A DNA stretch of 22,000 bases from assembly GCA_002316015.1 (NCBI GenBank), contig DCCS01000033.1, positions 28,000 to 49,999 on the forward strand. The letters run 5' to 3'. The notes under the pieces were generated by a model. That model saw only the letters and a program-made list of their open reading frames with translations, was not told where the DNA came from and ran no database searches. A program made the translations under genes and the position numbers. Each line of letters begins with the position of its first letter. Position 1 is the stretch's first letter. This DNA is from Prevotellaceae bacterium UBA1075 (GTDB lineage Bacteria > Bacteroidota > Bacteroidia > Bacteroidales > Bacteroidaceae). Positions 8,114 to 16,378 of this stretch are shown piece after piece.

Positions 8114-9595
8114 CTACAGTTGCACATTCTTCTTCGCGGCCTTCGACTCGTTCTGCAACCGGTCAAGAGCCGTGACCACATACACATAGTGGGTATTCCC
8201 ACCCTCGTAGGCCAGGGGAAGGAAAGTCTGGCTGGTGATGGCCAGGATATGCGACGCGTCTTCCAGGTCAACCCTCTCCCCGCGCCGGAAACGGTACACC
8301 ACATACTGGCGTGCCTTTTGCATCTCCTTCCTGCCACGCGGTGCCTTCCAGAAGAGTACCGGGCCGTCCTCTGTCCACAGCACCGTCGTGCGGCGGGGTT
8401 TCCTTGGACGCTTGGAATCAATCCAAGGCATGACGGGCTGCAGGGCAGGTGTGCTGTGGTACACCTGGCGCAGCATGTCCTGGTATCCCTGGGGATTGCG
8501 GCACACGGCGGCCGCATACCACTGGCAACTGCCATAGATGCCCGGCAGGGTGCGCTGCAGGTTGTACTTGAGTGCCATCTGGTGCTGGCCGGGGTTTGTG
8601 GGGTCGGCAAACTTGACGGTGCGCTCCACGTCCTGCCCCACATACAAGGGGCGTCCTTCAGCATGCGCGCTCCACCAGCGGATGAGCGTCTCATAGTCTG
8701 CGGCACGGTTTCCCACCTCCCAGTATATCTGCGGCAGATTGTAATCCACCCATCCCTGTCGCACCCACTCCAGCACATCGGCATAAAGGTCGTCATAGTT
8801 CTGGAGACCCGTTGTGGCGCTTCCGTTGGGGTCGGTGCGCTGGTTGCGGTAGATGCCGAAGGGCGACACGCCGAACTTCACCCAGGGTTTCACCTTGCGT
8901 ATCTCCATGCACATCTGCCGCACAAAGAGGTTCACATTCCGCCTGCGCCAGTCTCCCCGGTCCATGCCGTTGCCGTACTTGACATAAGAATCCTCGTCTG
9001 GGATGGGCAGGCCTGCCACCGGATAGGGGTAGAAATAGTCATCCATATGTATGCCGTCCACATCGTAGCGGCGCACGATGTCACAGGCCACCTGGCAGAT
9101 ATAGTCGCGGTTCTCGGGGCACCCCGGGTCGAAGAGCATCAGGCCGTCGTAGTCAAAGAAACGGTCGGGGTGGCGGAAGTACTCGTGCGTGCTCGCCATC
9201 TCGGTGGTACCCTTCGTCTTGGCACGGTAGGGATTGATCCAGGCATGGAGTTCCATCTGGCGCGCGTGGCACTGGTCTATCATCCACTGCAGGGGGTCCC
9301 AGTAGGGTTCGGGAGCCATTCCCTGCCGTCCTGTCAGGTAGCGGCTCCAGGGCTCCAGTTCACTGGGATACAGGGCATCGCCCTCACAGCGCACCTGAAA
9401 GAAGATGGCGTTGATGCCGTCACGCTGCAGGTCATCAAGCTGGCTGGTGAGCACCTGCTGCATGCGGTCGCGCCCCATTCCCTGAAACTGCCCGTTCACA
9501 CTCTGAATCCAGGCTCCGCGGAACTCCCTCTTGGGGTTTCCCGCAACGGCCACCGCTGCTGCCAGCAGAAGCCACACAAAGACTAATTTCCTCAT
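8114..9595 (-). CDS. Secreted glycosyl hydrolase of the family-10-like group (GHL10/DUF187)
   Basis: The 493-residue product begins with a signal peptide (MRKLVFVWLLLAAAVAVAG) and continues with EFRGAWIQS, the usual opening of this TIM-barrel family. Landmarks in order: DGINAIFFQVR (59-69), HAWINPYR (117-124), the hallmark VDGIHMDDYFYPYP (179-192) with adjacent acidic residues 185-186, KFGVSPFGIYR (240-250) and YNLPQIYWEVG. The last 100 residues look like a fibronectin-III-like beta domain. It is probably exported to the periplasm or beyond and acts on a glycan; the substrate is unknown. I chose the ATG at 9595 because it starts the signal peptide. A longer frame to 9688 adds an unlikely Cys/His-rich extension. 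It is convergent with rpiB and divergent from ilvD. Confidence 0.85.
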   Translation of the reverse strand: MRKLVFVWLLLAAAVAVAGNPKREFRGAWIQSVNGQFQGMGRDRMQQVLTSQLDDLQRDGINAIFFQVRCEGDALYPSELEPWSRYLTGRQGMAPEPYWDPLQWMIDQCHARQMELHAWINPYRAKTKGTTEMASTHEYFRHPDRFFDYDGLMLFDPGCPENRDYICQVACDIVRRYDVDGIHMDDYFYPYPVAGLPIPDEDSYVKYGNGMDRGDWRRRNVNLFVRQMCMEIRKVKPWVKFGVSPFGIYRNQRTDPNGSATTGLQNYDDLYADVLEWVRQGWVDYNLPQIYWEVGNRAADYETLIRWWSAHAEGRPLYVGQDVERTVKFADPTNPGQHQMALKYNLQRTLPGIYGSCQWYAAAVCRNPQGYQDMLRQVYHSTPALQPVMPWIDSKRPRKPRRTTVLWTEDGPVLFWKAPRGRKEMQKARQYVVYRFRRGERVDLEDASHILAITSQTFLPLAYEGGNTHYVYVVTALDRLQNESKAAKKNVQL

Positions 9596-9603
9596 AATTG
9601 TCA

Positions 9604-9611
9604 CAAAGATA
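9604..9611 (-). promoter_or_regulatory. Possible promoter of the glycosyl hydrolase, almost leaderless
   Basis: On the minus strand TATCTTTG reads from 9611 to 9604 and matches TAnnTTTG. The ATG lies only 8 nt farther on, so transcription would start within a few bases of the start codon. No good -33 element is seen. Confidence 0.4.
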
Positions 9612-9705
9612 CACATAAATCGCGAGACTGCCATGCATGCCGCCCGCCTACTTTCACACATGTGCGCCCTGGCATGCGTAAAAGGCAAATTGAAAGTGCG
9701 GGGGC

Positions 9706-9736
9706 TTGGTCATCTTTCAATTTTGCAGTAATTTTG
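9706..9736 (+). promoter_or_regulatory. Promoter of the ilv operon
   Basis: TTG at 9706-9708, 20 nt, then TAATTTTG at 9729-9736: a full match to the Bacteroidetes -33/-7 pattern. The predicted leader to the ilvD ATG at 9832 is about 90 nt. I looked for an attenuator leader peptide rich in Ile, Val or Leu codons and found none. Confidence 0.65.
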
Positions 9737-9831
9737 CAGTTAAATCCGCATTCGCGTAAGCCCTCAATGGTTTGAACGCGGGAAAATGTAAGTTCAGAAA
9801 AGGGAGAGTAAGACCAAACAAGCATCAGGAT

Positions 9832-11634
9832 ATGAAACACACGCTCAGGAGTGCCGTGTGCACTCAAGGCAGGCGCATGGCAGGCGCCCGCGCCCTGTGG
9901 GTCGCCAACGGTATGAAACGCGAGCAGTTCGGCAAACCCATCATTGCCATAGTCAACTCATTCACGCAATTTGTGCCTGGGCACACTCATCTGCACGAGG
10001 CCGGGCAAATCGTCAAGCGGGAGATAGAGAAACTGGGATGCTATGCCGCCGAGTTCAACACGATTGCGATTGATGACGGCATTGCCATGGGACATGACGG
10101 CATGCTCTACAGCCTGCCCAGCCGCGACATCATCGCCGACAGTGTGGAATACATGGTCAACGCGCACAAGGCCGACGCCATGATATGCATCTCCAACTGC
10201 GACAAGATCACGCCGGGAATGCTGATGGCAGCCATGAGGCTGAACATCCCCGCCGTGTTCGTAAGCGGCGGCCCCATGGAAGCCGGGCAGTACAAGGGGG
10301 AGAACCTGGATCTGATTACAGCGATGGTCAAGGGGGCCGACCCCACCGTGAGCGACGAGGAACTGGCCGAGGTGGAAGACCGCGCCTGTCCCGGATGCGG
10401 CTGCTGCAGCGGCATGTTCACCGCCAACTCCATGAACAACCTCACCGAGGCCATCGGCCTGTCACTTCCTGGGAACGGCTCCATCCTGGCCACACACACC
10501 AATCGTGTGAGACTGATGCAGGACGCGGCACGCCTGGCTGTCAAGAACGCATTCGCCTATTATGAGGACGGAAACGAGAGCGTGCTTCCCCGCTCCATCG
10601 CCACGAGGCAGGCTTTCCTCAATGCCATGACCCTGGACATCGCCATGGGGGCCAGCACCAACACCGTACTGCACCTGCTGGCCGTGGCACAGGAAGGAGG
10701 AGTGGACTTCACCATGAAGGACATCGACGAGCTGAGCCGCCGCACGCCCTTCCTGTGCAAACTCTCTCCCAACTCGCAAAAATATTCCATCCAGGAATAC
10801 AACCGTGCGGGTGGCACACTGAACCTGCTGGGTGAACTGGCCAAGGGGGGGCTCCTGGACACAAGCGTAAGGCGTGTGGACGGAGCCACCCTGGCCCAGG
10901 ACATCGAGCGGTACAGCATCCTGAAGCCACAGGTAGACCCCGAGGCCACACGCATCTACAGCAGCGCGCCAGGCGGCAAGTTCTGCAACCAGTTGGGCGC
11001 GCAGAGCAACACCTACCCCACACTTGACACCGACCGCGAGAAGGGATGCATACGCGACATAGAGCACGCCTATACCAAGGACGGCGGCATGGCCATCCTC
11101 TTCGGCAACATCGCACAGGACGGATGTGTGGTGAAGACAGCAGGCGTGGACGAGAGCATATGGCACTTTGAGGGACCCGCCGTGGTGTTTGACTCACAGG
11201 AGGACGCGTGCGAGGGCATCCTGGGCGGAAAGGTGAAGAAAGGCGACGTGGTAGTCATCACGCACGAGGGGCCCAAAGGCGGCCCGGGAATGCAGGAGAT
11301 GCTCTACCCCACCAGTTACATCAAGAGCATGCACATGGGCAAGGAGTGCGCCCTGATAACGGACGGACGGTTCAGCGGCGGCACAAGCGGACTGAGCATA
11401 GGGCACATCTCGCCCGAAGCGGCCAGCGGCGGAAACATAGGCAAGATTGTGGACGGCGACATCATCGAGATTGATATCCCCGCGCGCACCATCAACGTGC
11501 GCCTGAGCGACGAGGAACTGGCCGCACGCGAGCAGCGTCCCGTAGCCCGAAAACGTAAGGTGAGCCGTGCGCTGAGGGCTTACGCGCAGAGTGTGTCAAG
11601 CGCGGACAAAGGTGGAGTGAGGATTATCGACTGA
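9832..11634 (+). CDS. ilvD: Dihydroxy-acid dehydratase
   Basis: This iron-sulfur enzyme dehydrates 2,3-dihydroxy-3-methylbutanoate and its C6 analogue to the 2-keto acid precursors of valine, leucine and isoleucine. The 600 residues are close to the family norm. Visible landmarks are IIAIVNSFTQFVPGH (37-51), DDGIAMGHDGM (81-91) with metal-binding Asp81, CISNCDK (119-125) with cluster Cys123 and the metal/lysine pair Asp124-Lys125, ACPGCGCCSGMFTANSMN (185-202) with further cluster cysteines, and the C-terminal GGTSGLSIGHISPEA. The start at 9832 fits homologues (MKxxLRS...TQGRRMAGARALW). An in-frame ATG at 9772 would add 20 unconserved residues. It is first gene of the ilv cluster, 180 nt ahead of ilvB. 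Confidence 0.95.
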   Translation: MKHTLRSAVCTQGRRMAGARALWVANGMKREQFGKPIIAIVNSFTQFVPGHTHLHEAGQIVKREIEKLGCYAAEFNTIAIDDGIAMGHDGMLYSLPSRDIIADSVEYMVNAHKADAMICISNCDKITPGMLMAAMRLNIPAVFVSGGPMEAGQYKGENLDLITAMVKGADPTVSDEELAEVEDRACPGCGCCSGMFTANSMNNLTEAIGLSLPGNGSILATHTNRVRLMQDAARLAVKNAFAYYEDGNESVLPRSIATRQAFLNAMTLDIAMGASTNTVLHLLAVAQEGGVDFTMKDIDELSRRTPFLCKLSPNSQKYSIQEYNRAGGTLNLLGELAKGGLLDTSVRRVDGATLAQDIERYSILKPQVDPEATRIYSSAPGGKFCNQLGAQSNTYPTLDTDREKGCIRDIEHAYTKDGGMAILFGNIAQDGCVVKTAGVDESIWHFEGPAVVFDSQEDACEGILGGKVKKGDVVVITHEGPKGGPGMQEMLYPTSYIKSMHMGKECALITDGRFSGGTSGLSIGHISPEAASGGNIGKIVDGDIIEIDIPARTINVRLSDEELAAREQRPVARKRKVSRALRAYAQSVSSADKGGVRIID

Positions 11635-11656
11635 GACAGGAGACGCTCCCGGAAAG

Positions 11657-11763
11657 CCCCGGCGGAAAGGGGCCGTTAAAGGAAAGGCTATACGCAGCCA
11701 CAGGTGCTCCTCGGCCTACCCAACCCCCGGCGGAAAGGAGCCATTAAAGGAAAGGCCATACGC
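11657..11763. repeat. 39-bp direct repeat between ilvD and ilvB
   Basis: Two copies, 11657-11695 and 11725-11763, are identical at 36 of 39 positions and spaced 68 bp apart. The three differences are all transitions (positions 15, 19 and 33). Each copy starts CCCCGGCGGAAAGG and ends GGAAAGGCYATACGC. They fill most of the 180-nt ilvD-ilvB gap. They may be a regulatory protein's binding sites, an RNA element in the mRNA, or a small intergenic repeat. They do not encode a visible peptide. Confidence 0.75.
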
Positions 11764-11814
11764 TAAAAAAGAGGCGGGAGTGGAAACTACTGGACTATAA
11801 ATATAACAAGGTAC

Positions 11815-13536
11815 ATGAAAGAGAATACACAAGCAAAGGGGACAGCACGCATATCGGGTGCCGAGGCCATGATGCGCTCGCTGGAGCACGAGGGCGTGGA
11901 TGTGCTGTTCGGATATCCCGGAGGCGCAATAATGCCCACCTATGATGCACTTTACGACCACAAGGCTACCCTGCACCACATTCTTGTGCGCCACGAGCAA
12001 GGTGCCGTGCATGCGGCCCAGGGATATGCGCGGGTGTCGGGCAAGGTGGGGTGCGCCATCGTGACCAGCGGCCCCGGAGCGATGAACACCATTACCGGTG
12101 TCGCCGACGCCATGATGGACTCCACTCCCATGGTGGTCATCTGCGGGCAGGTGGGCACTGCCATGCTGGGGACAGACGCGTTCCAGGAGGTGGACGTGAT
12201 AGGTGTGACACAGCCCATCACGAAATGGGCTTTCCAGATAAGGAAGGCCGAGGACATCGCGTGGGCCGTGAGCCGCGCCTTCTATATAGCGCGCAGCGGA
12301 CGGCCGGGGCCTGTGGTACTGGACTTTGCCAAGAACGCGCAGACCGGCATGGTGGATTATAAGCCCGCACACGTTGACTTCATTCGCTCTTACAAGCCCG
12401 TGCACATACCTGCCGAAGAGACCATCGAAAAGGCGGCCAGGCTCATCAACCGGAGCGTGAAGCCACTTGCCTTGGTGGGCCAGGGCGTAGAACTGGGAGA
12501 CGCACGAGAGGAACTGAAGGCTTTCCTGGAGAAAGCACAGATTCCCGCAGGATGCACCCTGCTGGGACTGAGTGCCCTGCCATCTGACCACCCCCTGAAC
12601 ATGGGCATGCTGGGAATGCACGGGAATCTCGGGCCCAACGTGATGACAAACCAGTGTGACCTGCTCATCGCCATAGGCATGCGCTTCGATGACCGTGTGA
12701 CAGGAAACCTGGAAACTTACGCAAGACAGGCGCGCATCATACACTTTGACATCGACCCCAGCGAGATAAGCAAGAACGTGAAAGCGGACCTGGCCGTCGT
12801 GGGCAACTGCAAAGACACCCTGGCACGAGTCACCAGGCTGGTGGAGCAGACACGCCACCAGGCATGGGTGGACGGATTCAAGCCTTACGAGGACAAAGAG
12901 AACTGCAAGGTGATCGAACCCGCCATACATCCCACAGAGGGCCCACTGCTTATGGGTGAAGTGGTAAGGGCGGTAAGCGAGGCCACAGAGCACAAAGCCA
13001 TACTGGTGACAGATGTCGGACAGAACCAGATGTTTGCCTGCCGTTATTTCCAGTTCAGCACAGGACGCAGCGTGGTAACGAGCGGCGGGTGCGGAACAAT
13101 GGGCTTCGGATTGCCGGCCGCCATAGGAGCCACCTTCGGAGCACCAGAGCGCACGGTCTGCATGTTCAGCGGCGACGGTGGGCTTCAGATGACCATCCAG
13201 GAACTGGGAACCATCATGGAGCAGAAATCCCCCGTGAAGATCATTCTGCTCAACAACAACTTCCTGGGCAACGTGCGCCAGTGGCAGTACATGTTCTTCC
13301 ACAAGCGATACTCATTCACGCCCATGCTGAACCCTGACTACGAGCAGATAGCCACTGCCTACGGCATACCCTCGCGCACGGTGACAGAAAGGGCTGACCT
13401 GAACAACGCCATCAGGGAAATGCTGGAGACAGACGGCCCTTTCCTGCTGCAATGTGCCATCAAGGAAGAGGACAATGTGCTGCCCATGACACCACCGGGA
13501 GCCAGCGTGGACGAGATGATGCTGGACATCAAGTAG
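11815..13536 (+). CDS. ilvB: Acetolactate synthase, large (catalytic) subunit
   Basis: This TPP- and FAD-dependent enzyme condenses pyruvate with pyruvate or 2-ketobutyrate, the first common step of branched-chain amino acid synthesis. The 573 residues contain GYPGGAIMPTYDAL (33-46), the catalytic glutamate in RHEQGAVHAAQGYAR (Glu61), SGPGAMNTITG, the FAD-domain segment TSGGCGTMGFGLPAAIG and the TPP-binding GDGG (453-456) followed about 25 residues later by NNN (480-482). The start at 11815 is the first ATG after the repeat region. The small subunit follows after 27 nt, as expected for a two-subunit enzyme. Confidence 0.95.
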   Translation: MKENTQAKGTARISGAEAMMRSLEHEGVDVLFGYPGGAIMPTYDALYDHKATLHHILVRHEQGAVHAAQGYARVSGKVGCAIVTSGPGAMNTITGVADAMMDSTPMVVICGQVGTAMLGTDAFQEVDVIGVTQPITKWAFQIRKAEDIAWAVSRAFYIARSGRPGPVVLDFAKNAQTGMVDYKPAHVDFIRSYKPVHIPAEETIEKAARLINRSVKPLALVGQGVELGDAREELKAFLEKAQIPAGCTLLGLSALPSDHPLNMGMLGMHGNLGPNVMTNQCDLLIAIGMRFDDRVTGNLETYARQARIIHFDIDPSEISKNVKADLAVVGNCKDTLARVTRLVEQTRHQAWVDGFKPYEDKENCKVIEPAIHPTEGPLLMGEVVRAVSEATEHKAILVTDVGQNQMFACRYFQFSTGRSVVTSGGCGTMGFGLPAAIGATFGAPERTVCMFSGDGGLQMTIQELGTIMEQKSPVKIILLNNNFLGNVRQWQYMFFHKRYSFTPMLNPDYEQIATAYGIPSRTVTERADLNNAIREMLETDGPFLLQCAIKEEDNVLPMTPPGASVDEMMLDIK

Positions 13537-13563
13537 AAGAAACAGCAAGAGCAGAAAAAGAAG

Positions 13564-14181
13564 ATGGAGACAAACAAGAGAATAGGAGCGGCAGAGTGTG
13601 GCGACTGCAACACCTGCGGCAAATGCGGAAGCGCGGAATGCCCAGAGGGACTGACACTGTACACGATGATCATATACAGCGAAAACTTCGCAGGCATACT
13701 GAACCAGATAACCGCCGTGTTCACCCGGCGCCAGGTGAACATTGAGAGTCTCAATGTGTGCGCAAGCAGCACTCCGGGTGTGCACAAATACACCATCACC
13801 TGTTACTGCACCGAGGAGATGGCCATCATGCTCACCAAGCAGATTGAGAAGAAAATAGACGTGCTGCAGGCAAACTATTTCACCGACTGCGAACTGTTCA
13901 TCCTGGAAGCCTGCCTGCTGAAACTCAGCACACCCGACGTACTGGAAAATGCAGCCGTAGGACAGATTATCCGTCAGCACGGAGCACGCATCGTCGAGGT
14001 GAACCCCACTTACACCATCGTGGAGAAGAAGGGAGACACGGTGGAAATCCTTAATTTATACAAAAAACTCAACGACCTGGACGTGGTGCTTCAGTTTGTG
14101 CGTTCCGGACGCATTGCCGTCACCAAAAGCCTGGTGGAAACACTTGACCGCTACCTGGAGGAAAGACAGAAAGAACAATAG
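13564..14181 (+). CDS. ilvN: Acetolactate synthase, small (regulatory) subunit with Cys-rich N-terminus
   Basis: This ACT-domain protein binds the large subunit, stimulates it and carries feedback inhibition by branched-chain amino acids. Of 205 residues, about 31-110 form the N-terminal ACT domain (LYTMIIYSENFAGILNQI, then RRQVNIESLNV); the rest is the C-terminal domain. The first 30 residues are unusual: Cys at 12, 15, 18, 21 and 26 give the spacing C-x2-C-x2-C-x2-C-x4-C, which looks like a metal or iron-sulfur site. Family members I know begin directly at the LYT strand. The ATG at 13564 is preceded by a purine-rich stretch typical of starts here, and the next in-frame ATG (13666) would remove part of the first strand. 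So the extension is probably translated. The next gene starts 3 nt after the stop. Confidence 0.92.
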   Translation: METNKRIGAAECGDCNTCGKCGSAECPEGLTLYTMIIYSENFAGILNQITAVFTRRQVNIESLNVCASSTPGVHKYTITCYCTEEMAIMLTKQIEKKIDVLQANYFTDCELFILEACLLKLSTPDVLENAAVGQIIRQHGARIVEVNPTYTIVEKKGDTVEILNLYKKLNDLDVVLQFVRSGRIAVTKSLVETLDRYLEERQKEQ

Positions 14182-14184
14182 GAC

Positions 14185-14958
14185 ATGGCCAGTTTACCAA
14201 AGATTGACACATACGACGTGCTGGTAGAGCCCTTCCATGTGGATTTCACCGGGCACATCTTCTTGGGCGTGCTGGGCAACCACCTTCTGAATGCGGCGGG
14301 CAAGCACTCGCAGAAGAGGGGATGGGGTATCGGCGCACTCAACGAGACACAGCACACATGGGTGCTCTCCCGCCTGTGCATAGAGATGAAAGAGATGCCC
14401 CGGCAGTATGAGACAATACGCATAAAGACGTGGGTCGAGGGCGTGATGAGACTCTTCACCAGCCGCAACTTCGCCATCCTCCGCCCCGATGGAACTCCTT
14501 ACGGCTACGCGCGCAGCATCTGGGCAATGATTGATGTCAACAGCCGCAAGCCCTGCGACCTGCTCTCCCTGTACGACGGGGACATCAAGAACTACGTGGT
14601 GTCCGAGGAAGAGAACGTATGTCCCATAGCCGGACACGGACGTTTCCGCTTCAAGAACCCAAGGCTGGAACGCACCATCGACACCTACTACAGTGACACC
14701 GACATCAACGGTCACATCAACAGCATCAAGTACATCGAACACATCCTGGACCTGATGCCCAAGGAACGTTTCGAGCGCCAGCGTCCCTGGAGGTTCGAGA
14801 TTGCCTACAAGACCGAGGCGCACATGGGCGACAGGCTCTCCCTCTACACCCAAGAGGGTGAGAACAGCAACGAGACAGAGGTGGAGGTGCGAAAAAATGA
14901 AAGCGAGACAGCCTGCCAGGCAAAAATATGCTTCCAAACACCCGCATTCGGATTATAA
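14185..14958 (+). CDS. Acyl-ACP thioesterase (FatA/FatB-like, double hotdog)
   Basis: This enzyme would hydrolyse acyl-acyl carrier protein to free fatty acid. The 257-residue protein has two hotdog domains: the first around GHIFLGVLGNHLLNAAGKHS, the second opening with YYSDTDINGHINSIKYIEHI, where Asp173, Asn175 and His177 match the Asp-Asn-His active site of plant and bacterial acyl-ACP thioesterases. There is no signal peptide. It lies 3 nt after ilvN and just before ilvC. As I recall, the same order (ilvD-ilvB-ilvN-thioesterase-ilvC) is found in Bacteroides, so the link is conserved. Bacteroidetes make much iso/anteiso fatty acid from branched keto acids, so a role in that pathway is plausible, but it is inferred. 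Confidence 0.88.
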   Translation: MASLPKIDTYDVLVEPFHVDFTGHIFLGVLGNHLLNAAGKHSQKRGWGIGALNETQHTWVLSRLCIEMKEMPRQYETIRIKTWVEGVMRLFTSRNFAILRPDGTPYGYARSIWAMIDVNSRKPCDLLSLYDGDIKNYVVSEEENVCPIAGHGRFRFKNPRLERTIDTYYSDTDINGHINSIKYIEHILDLMPKERFERQRPWRFEIAYKTEAHMGDRLSLYTQEGENSNETEVEVRKNESETACQAKICFQTPAFGL

Positions 14959-14962
14959 TTCG

Positions 14963-14970
14963 TAACTTTG
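14963..14970 (+). promoter_or_regulatory. Internal promoter for ilvC
   Basis: TAACTTTG matches the TAnnTTTG element and starts 5 nt after the thioesterase stop, in an AT-rich patch. No clear -33 TTG is present. It gives a predicted leader of about 110 nt to the ilvC ATG at 15089. ilvC could therefore be expressed separately from the upstream genes. Confidence 0.5.
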
Positions 14971-15088
14971 CGCCTGGAAACAAAGGAGAACACAGAGGCA
15001 CGGCACAGGAACGCCCCGCCAATGCGTGCCTCCACGCAAGCACAGAACACAAGCAGGCATAAACATTAAGCTATAAATATTTGGAACA

Positions 15089-16132
15089 ATGGCAAAGATG
15101 AATTTTGGTGGCGTTATCGAAGAGGTAATGACACGTGAGGAGTTTCCCCTGGAGAAGGCACGCGAAGTGCTCAAGAACGAGACCATCGCAGTCCTGGGCT
15201 ACGGAATACAAGGCCCTGGCCAGGCTTGCAACCTGCGTGACAACGGCTTCAACGTAATCGTGGGCCAGCGTCAAGGAAAGACATACGACAAGGCTGTGGC
15301 CGACGGGTGGGTTCCCGGGAAAACCCTCTTCTCACTGGAAGAGGCTGCCCAGAAGGGCACCATCATCTGCATGCTGCTGTCAGATGCCGGCCAGATACAG
15401 GTGTGGCCCACCATCAAGCCCTATCTGACAGCCGGGAAAACCCTGTACTACTCTCATGGTTTTGCCATCAACTGGAATGACCGCACCGGGGTGGTGCCCC
15501 CCAAGGATATCGATGTCATCATGGTTGCCCCCAAGGGGTCTGGCACTTCATTGCGCACCATGTTCATGGAAGGCCGCGGACTGAACTGCTCATACGCGGT
15601 TTACCAGGACGCGTCAGGCCACGCCGAGGACAAGACTCTGGCCTTCGGCATCGGTATCGGAGCAGGCTATCTGTTCAAGACCACCTTCCAGCGTGAGGCC
15701 ACCAGTGACCTGACAGGCGAGCGTGGCTCTCTAATGGGCGCCATACAGGGACTGCTGTTGGCCCAATACGAGGTGCTGCGCGAGAATGGACATACACCAT
15801 CAGAGGCCTTCAATGAGACTGTCGAGGAACTGACACAGAGCCTTGGCCCCCTCTTCGGAGAAAAGGGTATGGACTGGATGTACGCCAACTGCTCTACCAC
15901 CGCACAGCGCGGAGCGTTGGACTGGGCACCGCGCTTCCACGACGCCATCAAGCCCGTGATGGAATGGCTTTATTATTCCGTGAAGACAGGTGACGAGGCT
16001 CAGATCTCCATTGACAGCAACTCCAAGCCCGACTATCGCGAGAAACTCAACGCCGAGTTGAAGGCCATGCATGACAGCGAGATGTGGCAGGCAGGCGCAA
16101 CCGTGCGCAAACTTCGCCCCGAAAACGACTAA
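15089..16132 (+). CDS. ilvC: Ketol-acid reductoisomerase (class I)
   Basis: This enzyme isomerises and reduces acetolactate or acetohydroxybutyrate with NAD(P)H, between the IlvBN and IlvD steps. The 347 residues match the short class I form with a single C-terminal knotted domain. Visible are the Rossmann motif GYGIQGPGQ (37-45), the cofactor-loop segment GQRQGKTYDKA (59-69), YYSHGFAI (120-127) with conserved His123, VAPKGSGTSLR, and TSDLTGERGSLMG (205-217), where Asp207 and Glu211 bind the two Mg ions. NADPH is usual for the family, but the loop does not settle preference here. It is followed by a clear terminator, closing the ilv cluster. Confidence 0.95.
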   Translation: MAKMNFGGVIEEVMTREEFPLEKAREVLKNETIAVLGYGIQGPGQACNLRDNGFNVIVGQRQGKTYDKAVADGWVPGKTLFSLEEAAQKGTIICMLLSDAGQIQVWPTIKPYLTAGKTLYYSHGFAINWNDRTGVVPPKDIDVIMVAPKGSGTSLRTMFMEGRGLNCSYAVYQDASGHAEDKTLAFGIGIGAGYLFKTTFQREATSDLTGERGSLMGAIQGLLLAQYEVLRENGHTPSEAFNETVEELTQSLGPLFGEKGMDWMYANCSTTAQRGALDWAPRFHDAIKPVMEWLYYSVKTGDEAQISIDSNSKPDYREKLNAELKAMHDSEMWQAGATVRKLRPEND

Positions 16133-16157
16133 TCTGGCCACAGGCCATCACAACCCA

Positions 16158-16195
16158 AGAGGGGAAGGAACATGCTCCAAGGTTCCCTCCCCTCT
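16158..16195 (+). terminator. Terminator after ilvC
   Basis: AGAGGGGAAGGAAC (16158-16171) pairs with GTTCCCTCCCCTCT (16182-16195) with one mismatch in 14, a 10-nt loop, then TTATTTACATTTA. It lies 25 nt after the ilvC stop and fits an intrinsic terminator. Confidence 0.8.
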
Positions 16196-16378
16196 TTATT
16201 TACATTTACACAAATTGTATGGGCATGCCCCAATGCACACGCGAAATGGTGGCCAGTACCATACATCGCGCGGCCGCGTGAAGCAGCGGAAACGCAAAGG
16301 ACACGGCAAAGCCATAAAAACTTCGGGAGCACACAGAACAGCAAAACCATAACAGAACAGCCAAAACCGCAATACACA

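Noticed and set aside
8120..9586. 488-codon plus-strand open frame
   Set aside because: It is antisense to the glycosyl hydrolase, which has a signal peptide and the VDGIHMDDYFYP hallmark.
9737..9831. Attenuator leader peptide ahead of ilvD
   Set aside because: The only ATG frames are very short or run in-frame into ilvD, and there is no run of Ile, Val or Leu codons and no terminator-like hairpin.
11716..13302. 528-codon minus-strand open frame
   Set aside because: It covers ilvB on the other strand; ilvB has all family motifs, and the antisense product is His-rich with no recognisable domain.
16221..16230. GGGCATGCCC 10-bp palindrome upstream of the NlpC/P60 gene
   Set aside because: It may be a protein site, but a single short GC palindrome in GC-rich DNA with no second copy is weak evidence.
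16172..16378. 69-residue N-terminal extension of the NlpC/P60 protein
   Set aside because: It begins inside the ilvC terminator loop and would bury the signal peptide.
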